Of a DNA stretch of 64,000 nucleotides, positions 59,895 to 64,000 are shown piece by piece. Made by a program: the position numbers and the translations under genes. The notes below the pieces were generated by a model, which saw only the letters and a program-made list of their open reading frames with translations, searched no databases and was not told the origin of the DNA. Origin of the DNA: Nocardioides daeguensis. Its GTDB lineage: Bacteria > Actinomycetota > Actinomycetes > Propionibacteriales > Nocardioidaceae. The stretch spans positions 62,001-126,000 of the forward strand of contig NZ_JAHTKU010000022.1 of the NCBI RefSeq assembly GCF_019192965.1, read 5' to 3'. Positions within the stretch are counted from its first letter, which is position 1. Each line of letters begins with the position of its first letter.

Positions 59895-60829
59895 GCCGCT
59901 GCTCCTTGCGTGGTCGGGGCCTGCTTGCTGGTGGTGTCGACGCTCTCGCGCTGGCTGTCGGCGGTGAGGGCCAGGAACATCTCCTCGAGGCCCGCGCCGT
60001 CGGCGGCGCGCAGCTCGGTGACGGCGATGCCGGCCGCGAAGGCGGCCTGGCCGACGCGGGTCAGGTCGGCCTCGGCGAGGACGGCGCCCCCGGAGGTCGG
60101 GCGCGCAGGGATCCCGGCGTGGGTGAGCGCGGCGGCGAGGGCCGTCCCGTCGGTGGCGCGGACGAGGGTGCCGGCGCCGGCCAGCAGCTCCTCCTTGGTG
60201 CCCTGCGCGACGATCCTGCCGTTGCCGATGACGACGATGTCGTCGGCGATGACCTCGATCTCGTGCAGCAGGTGGCTGGAGAGCAGGACCGTGCCGCCCT
60301 CGTCGGCGAAGTCGCGCAGCAGGTCGCGCATCCAGCGGATGCCGGCCGGGTCCAGGCCGTTGGCGGGCTCGTCGAGGATGAGCACCTCCGGGTCGCCGAG
60401 CAGCGCCGTACCGATGCCGAGGCGCTGGCGCATGCCGAGGGAGTAGTTGCGGACCCGGCGGCTGGCCTCGTCCGGCGTCAGGCTGACCCGCTCCAGCATC
60501 TCCTCGACGCGGGTGCGCGGCAGGCCCATGGTGAGTGCGGCGATGGTGAGGATCTCGCGACCGGTGCGCCCGGCGTGCTGGGCCGACGCGTCGAGCAGGA
60601 CGCCGACCTCGCGGCCCGGGTCGGGCAGGTCGGCGAACCGGCGGCCAAGGACACGTACCTCGCCGCCGCCCGGCTGGGTCAGGCCGACCATGACCCGCAT
60701 GGTGGTGGACTTGCCGGCGCCGTTGGGCCCGAGGAACCCGGTGACCCGGCCGGGCGCGGCGGTGAAAGACACGTCGTCGACGGCGGTGAAGCTGCCGTAC
60801 GACTTGCTGAGGGACTCGACTGTGATCAT
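59891..60829 (-). CDS. ABC transporter ATP-binding protein
   Basis: The 312 residues have GFLGPNGAGKST (Walker A), NYSLGMRQRL (signature), VLILDEPANGLDP (Walker B and D-loop) and LLSSHLLHEIEVIADD (switch histidine). The C-terminal ~80 residues form the extra domain seen in DrrA/BcrA-type drug-export ATPases (RATDGTALAAALTHAGIPAR). It forms an exporter with the permease downstream. The ATG at 60829 has no obvious ribosome binding site. Confidence 0.92.
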   Translation of the reverse strand: MITVESLSKSYGSFTAVDDVSFTAAPGRVTGFLGPNGAGKSTTMRVMVGLTQPGGGEVRVLGRRFADLPDPGREVGVLLDASAQHAGRTGREILTIAALTMGLPRTRVEEMLERVSLTPDEASRRVRNYSLGMRQRLGIGTALLGDPEVLILDEPANGLDPAGIRWMRDLLRDFADEGGTVLLSSHLLHEIEVIADDIVVIGNGRIVAQGTKEELLAGAGTLVRATDGTALAAALTHAGIPARPTSGGAVLAEADLTRVGQAAFAAGIAVTELRAADGAGLEEMFLALTADSQRESVDTTSKQAPTTQGAAA

Positions 60830-60915
60830 GGCCCGAAGCCTGTCCCGGCCGGGGCCCGCGCCGCTTCGGGCAGATCCCTTGACCCGCCCCTGAGGTCGCC
60901 CCGGGAGCCCCTAGG

Positions 60916-60961
60916 GGTTTCGAGGCGGCTTCGACGGCTCAGCCGGCACCTCGACCACCGG
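60916..60961. repeat. Copy 2 of the dispersed intergenic repeat
   Basis: GGTTTCGAGGCGGCTTCG ... GCACCTCGACCACCGG lies in the gap between the divergent ABC and DsbA-like genes. It is related to 54853-54893 and contains a GGCT/AGCC hairpin inside GAGG/CCTC. Confidence 0.5.
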
Positions 60962-61029
60962 CATCTTCTGGGTCCGCGCTGCGCGCCGGCCCTGGGAAGC
61001 AATCAGGGGTACGCCGCGTTGCACCCCTC

Positions 61030-61674
61030 GTGCGCATCGAGATCTGGGCCGACGTCGTGTGTCCGTGGTGCTACATCGGCAAGCGCCGCCTGGAGAAGGC
61101 GCTCGCCTCGTTCGAGCACCGCGACGAGGTCGAGGTGGTCTACCGCTCCTACGAGCTGGACCCGTTCGCCCCCGAGGTCGGGACCGAGACCACGGTCGAG
61201 GTGCTGGGCCGCAAGTTCGGCGCCGACGAGGCCGGCACCCGCGCGATGATGGCCCGCGCCGACGAGGTCGCCGCCGGGGAGGGCCTGGTCTTCTCCCACG
61301 CCGACGCACTGCACGCCCGCACCCTGACCGCCCACCGTCTGCTCCACCTGGCGAGCACCGAGGGACGCCAGCAGGCGCTGCTCGAGGCGGTCCTGGCGGC
61401 GTACTTCACCCGGGGCGAGTCGCTCGGCGACCACGACGTGCTGCGCCGCGCCGCGGCGGCGGCCGGACTCGACGCCGCGCGGGTGGAGCAGGTGCTCGCC
61501 AGCAACGAGTTCCGCGACGAGGTGATGGCCGACGTCGCGCAGGCCCGGGCCTACGGCTCGAGCGGTGTCCCGTTCTTCGTCATCGACGGCCGCCTCGGCA
61601 TCTCCGGCGCCCAGCCCACCGAGCTCTTCGAGCAGGCGCTGGCACAGGCCTGGGACACGCGCGTCACCGCCTGA
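61030..61674 (+). CDS. FrnE-like DsbA-family oxidoreductase
   Basis: The 214 residues begin MRIEIWADVVCPWCYIGKRR, with the thioredoxin-type CPWC active site, followed by an inserted helical domain (about 55-160) and a returning strand with the cis-proline in SSGVPFFVIDGRLGISG. This is the cytoplasmic FrnE/2-hydroxychromene-2-carboxylate isomerase-like class, which handles disulfides under oxidative stress. There is no signal peptide. The GTG at 61030 has no ribosome binding site. Confidence 0.88.
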   Translation: MRIEIWADVVCPWCYIGKRRLEKALASFEHRDEVEVVYRSYELDPFAPEVGTETTVEVLGRKFGADEAGTRAMMARADEVAAGEGLVFSHADALHARTLTAHRLLHLASTEGRQQALLEAVLAAYFTRGESLGDHDVLRRAAAAAGLDAARVEQVLASNEFRDEVMADVAQARAYGSSGVPFFVIDGRLGISGAQPTELFEQALAQAWDTRVTA

Positions 61675-61689
61675 CGTCGCGTTCGGCCC

Positions 61690-62142
61690 TCACGGCAGCA
61701 GCAGCACGACGGTCTCCGCGACGCAGGCTGGCTTGGCCTCGTCCTCGATCTCGATCGTGTGGTGCACGGTCAGCTTCTTGCCGCGGGGGACGTCCACGAC
61801 CTCGCCCATGGCGACGTGCAGCCGGATCCGCTTGCCGACGAGGAGCGGGGCCGGGAAGCGGACCTTGTTGACGCCGTAGTTCACCTTGGTGCCCGGCGTG
61901 CGCAGGGTGAAGACCTGGCTGCCCAGCCACGGCACCAGCGAGAGCGTGAGGTAGCCGTGGGCGATGGTTCCGCCGAACGGGCCCTGCCGGGAACGCTCGA
62001 CGTCGACGTGGATCCACTGGTGGTCGCCGGTGGCGTCGGCGAACTGGTTGACCCGGCGCTGGTCGATGGTGACCCAGTCGCTGGTCCCGAGGTCGGTCCC
62101 GGCTGCCTCGGTGAGCTCCTCGAACGTCGTGAAAACGCGCAT
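61690..62142 (-). CDS. MaoC-family (R)-hydratase
   Basis: The 150 residues form a single hot-dog domain: SDWVTIDQRRVNQFADATGD, HQWIHVDVERSRQGPFGGTI and AHGYLTLSLVPWL carry the catalytic Asp and His of (R)-specific enoyl-CoA hydratases. A NYGVNKVRFPAPLLVGKRIR segment is typical. It probably hydrates enoyl-CoA in fatty acid or polyketide metabolism; the substrate is unknown. A GGAG site precedes the ATG at 62142. Confidence 0.9.
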   Translation of the reverse strand: MRVFTTFEELTEAAGTDLGTSDWVTIDQRRVNQFADATGDHQWIHVDVERSRQGPFGGTIAHGYLTLSLVPWLGSQVFTLRTPGTKVNYGVNKVRFPAPLLVGKRIRLHVAMGEVVDVPRGKKLTVHHTIEIEDEAKPACVAETVVLLLP

Positions 62143-62194
62143 GGCCTGACTCCTTCGTCGACGGCGAACCCTGGTGCCTCGACCTTAGGACTCC

Positions 62195-62224
62195 AGGGGT
62201 ACGGCGGTCAGGGGTACGGCGGTC
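62195..62224. repeat. Two tandem copies of a 15-base unit
   Basis: AGGGGTACGGCGGTC occurs at 62195-62209 and again at 62210-62224 with no mismatch, in the divergent promoter region of the MaoC and efeU genes. Confidence 0.8.
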
Positions 62225-62285
62225 AGCCATCGGCGCGCCGCCGTCCCGCCCCGGATCCGCCGGCGAGAAGTGAGGGCACCCTCCA

Positions 62286-62304
62286 TTAGGCAAGGCTAAC
62301 CATG
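62286..62304 (+). promoter_or_regulatory. DtxR/IdeR-type iron box at the efeU start
   Basis: TTAGGCAAGGCTAACC (62286-62301) matches the iron-box consensus TTAGGTTAGGCTAACC at 14 of 16 positions and runs directly into the efeU ATG at 62302. Iron-loaded DtxR/IdeR would cover the start of the gene and shut off iron uptake when iron is plentiful. Confidence 0.8.
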
Positions 62305-63186
62305 GGGAGTAGCCTCGAGCTCGTGCTCGCCAACTTCCTGATCGGACTGCGTGAGGGCCTCGAGGCCGCACTGGTCGTCAGCATCCTGGTGGCCTACCTC
62401 GTGAAGTCGGGGCGGCGCGAGCTGCTGCCGCGGATCTGGGCCGGCGTCGGCCTCGCCGTCGCCGTCGCCCTCGGGTTCGGTGCCGCGCTGACCTTCGGAC
62501 CGCGCGGCCTGACCTTCGAGGCGCAGGAGGCCATCGGCGGCACTCTCTCCCTCGTCGCCGTCGCCTTCGTGACCTGGATGATCTTCTGGATGTCGGCGGC
62601 TGCCCGTGGGCTCGGCGCCGAGCTGCGCGGCCAGGTCGACCGCGCCGCCGAGTCCGGACGCTGGTCGCTCGCCGTCGTCGCGATGCTCGCGGTCGGCCGC
62701 GAAGGTCTGGAGACCGCGCTGTTCTTGTGGGCGGCCACCCAGGCCGGCACCCGCGACACGATCGGCTCGGTGACCCCGACCTGGGAGCCGCTGGTCGGCG
62801 CCCTGCTCGGCCTCCTGGTGGCCGTCGCGCTCGGCTACCTGATCTACCGGGGCGCGATCCGCCTCAACCTCACGGTCTTCTTCACCTGGACCGGCGCCTT
62901 CCTCATCGTGGTCGCCGGGGGAGTGCTCGCCTACGGCATCCACGACCTGCAGGAGGCGGGGATCCTGCCCGGCCTGCACGACCTGGCCTTCGACGTCTCC
63001 GGCGCGATCCCGCCGTCGTCCTGGTACGGCACCCTGCTCAAGGGCGTCTTCAACTTCTCGCCCGCCACGACGTGGCTCGAGGCTCTCGCCTGGGTGCTCT
63101 ACGTCGTGCCGGTGGGCGCGATCTTCCTCCTCCGCACCCGCGCCAAGCATCCCTCCCGTCCCTCCCGTCAGCTCCAGGAGCACTGA
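62302..63186 (+). CDS. efeU: EfeU, FTR1-family iron permease
   Basis: Membrane permease of the EfeUOB ferrous/ferric iron uptake system. The 294 residues contain seven hydrophobic helices and two REGLE iron-binding motifs: LIGLREGLEAALVVSIL near the N-terminus and VGREGLETALFLW around residue 135. It is preceded by an iron box touching its start. efeO begins 4 bases after its stop, in the usual order. Confidence 0.93.
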   Translation: MGSSLELVLANFLIGLREGLEAALVVSILVAYLVKSGRRELLPRIWAGVGLAVAVALGFGAALTFGPRGLTFEAQEAIGGTLSLVAVAFVTWMIFWMSAAARGLGAELRGQVDRAAESGRWSLAVVAMLAVGREGLETALFLWAATQAGTRDTIGSVTPTWEPLVGALLGLLVAVALGYLIYRGAIRLNLTVFFTWTGAFLIVVAGGVLAYGIHDLQEAGILPGLHDLAFDVSGAIPPSSWYGTLLKGVFNFSPATTWLEALAWVLYVVPVGAIFLLRTRAKHPSRPSRQLQEH

Positions 63187-63190
63187 ACCC

Positions 63191-64000
63191 ATGCGCAAGA
63201 CCCTGCTCGCCTCGGTGGCCGCCCTGGCCGTCGTCCCGACGCTCGCCGCCTGCACCGAGAACGCCTCCTCCGGGGACGACCGGCAGGGCGGCGACGCCCG
63301 CGCCCTGAGTGTCGGCTCGAGCGCCGACGCCTGCGAGCTGTCGGCGACCACGGCGCCGGCCGGCACGCTGAGCTTCGAGGTCACCAACACCGGGTCCGAC
63401 GTCACCGAGTTCTACCTGCTGGGCAGCGACGGCTTGCGGATCGTCGGCGAGGTCGAGAACATCGGCCCGAACCTGACCAAGCTGCTCACCGTCAACGTGC
63501 CCCAGGGCGACTACTTCACCGCCTGCAAGCCCGGCATGGTCGGCGAGGGCATCCGCGCCGCCTTCACCGTGACCCACTCCGAGGAGGAGCAGGAGGTCAG
63601 CGCCTCGGACCAGGAGCTGATCGACCAGGCGCAGGCCAACTACCGCGCCTACGTGCAGGACCAGTCGGCCCAGCTGCTGGAGAAGACCGAGCAGTTCGTC
63701 CAGCTCTACGCCGACGGAAAGGACGACCGGGCCCGCGCGCTGTACCCGGTGGCCCGCGAGCATTGGGAGCGGATCGAGACCGTGGCCGAGTCCTTCGGCG
63801 ACCTCGACCCGAAGACCGACGCCCGCGAGGCCGACGTCGACTTCGCCGCCGGGGAGAAGTGGACCGGCTGGCACCGGATCGAGAAGGACCTGTGGCCGCA
63901 GGACGCGAAGGGCTACACCGCCCTCACGCCCGCCGAGCGCGCGACGTACGCCGAGGACCTGCGCGCCAACGTCACCGAGCTCGACCAGCGGATCCAGGCC
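63191..64000 (+). CDS. efeO: EfeO, iron uptake lipoprotein (partial)
   Basis: The gene runs off the right edge after 270 codons. The N-terminus is a lipoprotein signal (VAALAVVPTLAAC, cysteine at about 21). A cupredoxin-like domain (about 40-125: GTLSFEVTNTGSDVTEFYLL, GDYFTACKPGMVGEGIRAAF) is followed by the start of an M75-peptidase-like domain with the metal motif HxxE (WTGWHRIEKDLW). It passes iron to EfeU; efeB (peroxidase) is expected next but lies outside the window. Confidence 0.92.
   Translation, partial: MRKTLLASVAALAVVPTLAACTENASSGDDRQGGDARALSVGSSADACELSATTAPAGTLSFEVTNTGSDVTEFYLLGSDGLRIVGEVENIGPNLTKLLTVNVPQGDYFTACKPGMVGEGIRAAFTVTHSEEEQEVSASDQELIDQAQANYRAYVQDQSAQLLEKTEQFVQLYADGKDDRARALYPVAREHWERIETVAESFGDLDPKTDAREADVDFAAGEKWTGWHRIEKDLWPQDAKGYTALTPAERATYAEDLRANVTELDQRIQA

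Overview
The window is high-GC chromosomal DNA from an actinomycete. The order rne-rplU-rpmA-obg-proB, the gatCAB and ilvBNC operons, AbiEi/DUF559 and DUF222-HNH type sequences, and many start codons placed 6-8 bases after a TAnnnT box all suggest a Nocardioides-like member of the Nocardioidaceae. That placement is inference from gene content, not a database match. I saw no tRNA, rRNA, CRISPR array, intact insertion sequence or prophage. Both ends cut through genes: a Pro/Gly/Tyr-rich protein on the left and efeO on the right.

Region 1 (1-12.7 kb) is mostly housekeeping. It holds manA, a TIGR03936-type protein, a very long RNase E/G, ribosomal proteins L21 and L27, the GTPase Obg, glutamate 5-kinase, a cysteine desulfurase, the tRNA thiolase MnmA that uses its sulfur, and a short MetE-like protein. 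Region 2 (12.7-24.5 kb) holds a membrane protein, a 50-bp palindromic tandem repeat, a TetR/MFS efflux pair with a clear operator-promoter, ligA, a lipoprotein hydrolase, a P-loop-like protein that has lost its Walker A motif, gatCAB, and a lone AbiEi/DUF559 protein.

Region 3 (24.6-30.8 kb) is the most interesting part. A cobalamin riboswitch leads a tightly overlapping five-gene operon: a secreted alpha/alpha-toroid protein, a membrane-anchored DUF4430-like protein, and a complete ECF transporter (T component, fused double ATPase, S component). I read this as a vitamin B12 capture and uptake system in which two secreted proteins correspond to the two domains of animal intrinsic factor/transcobalamin.

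Region 4 (30.7-41.8 kb) has a second cluster of the same palindrome, a sugar dehydrogenase-like lipoprotein with a hydrolase, an EamA transporter, two large secreted paralogues that share a C-terminal module and an upstream motif, an HNH-nuclease remnant wedged between them, and a divergent large LuxR-type ATPase regulator. Region 5 (41.9-56 kb) has a BNR-repeat protein, ilvD, several proteins of unclear role, a 1225-residue subtilase, a CHAD protein, and ilvBNC behind a leader peptide and attenuator. Region 6 (56-64 kb) has a large secreted PKD-domain protein, an ABC export pair, a FrnE-like DsbA protein, a MaoC protein and the start of the efe iron-uptake operon under a DtxR/IdeR-type iron box.

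Regulation can be read directly at several points: leaderless promoters at eight starts, the B12 riboswitch, the ilv attenuator, the TetR operator, the iron box, and strong hairpins between convergent genes.
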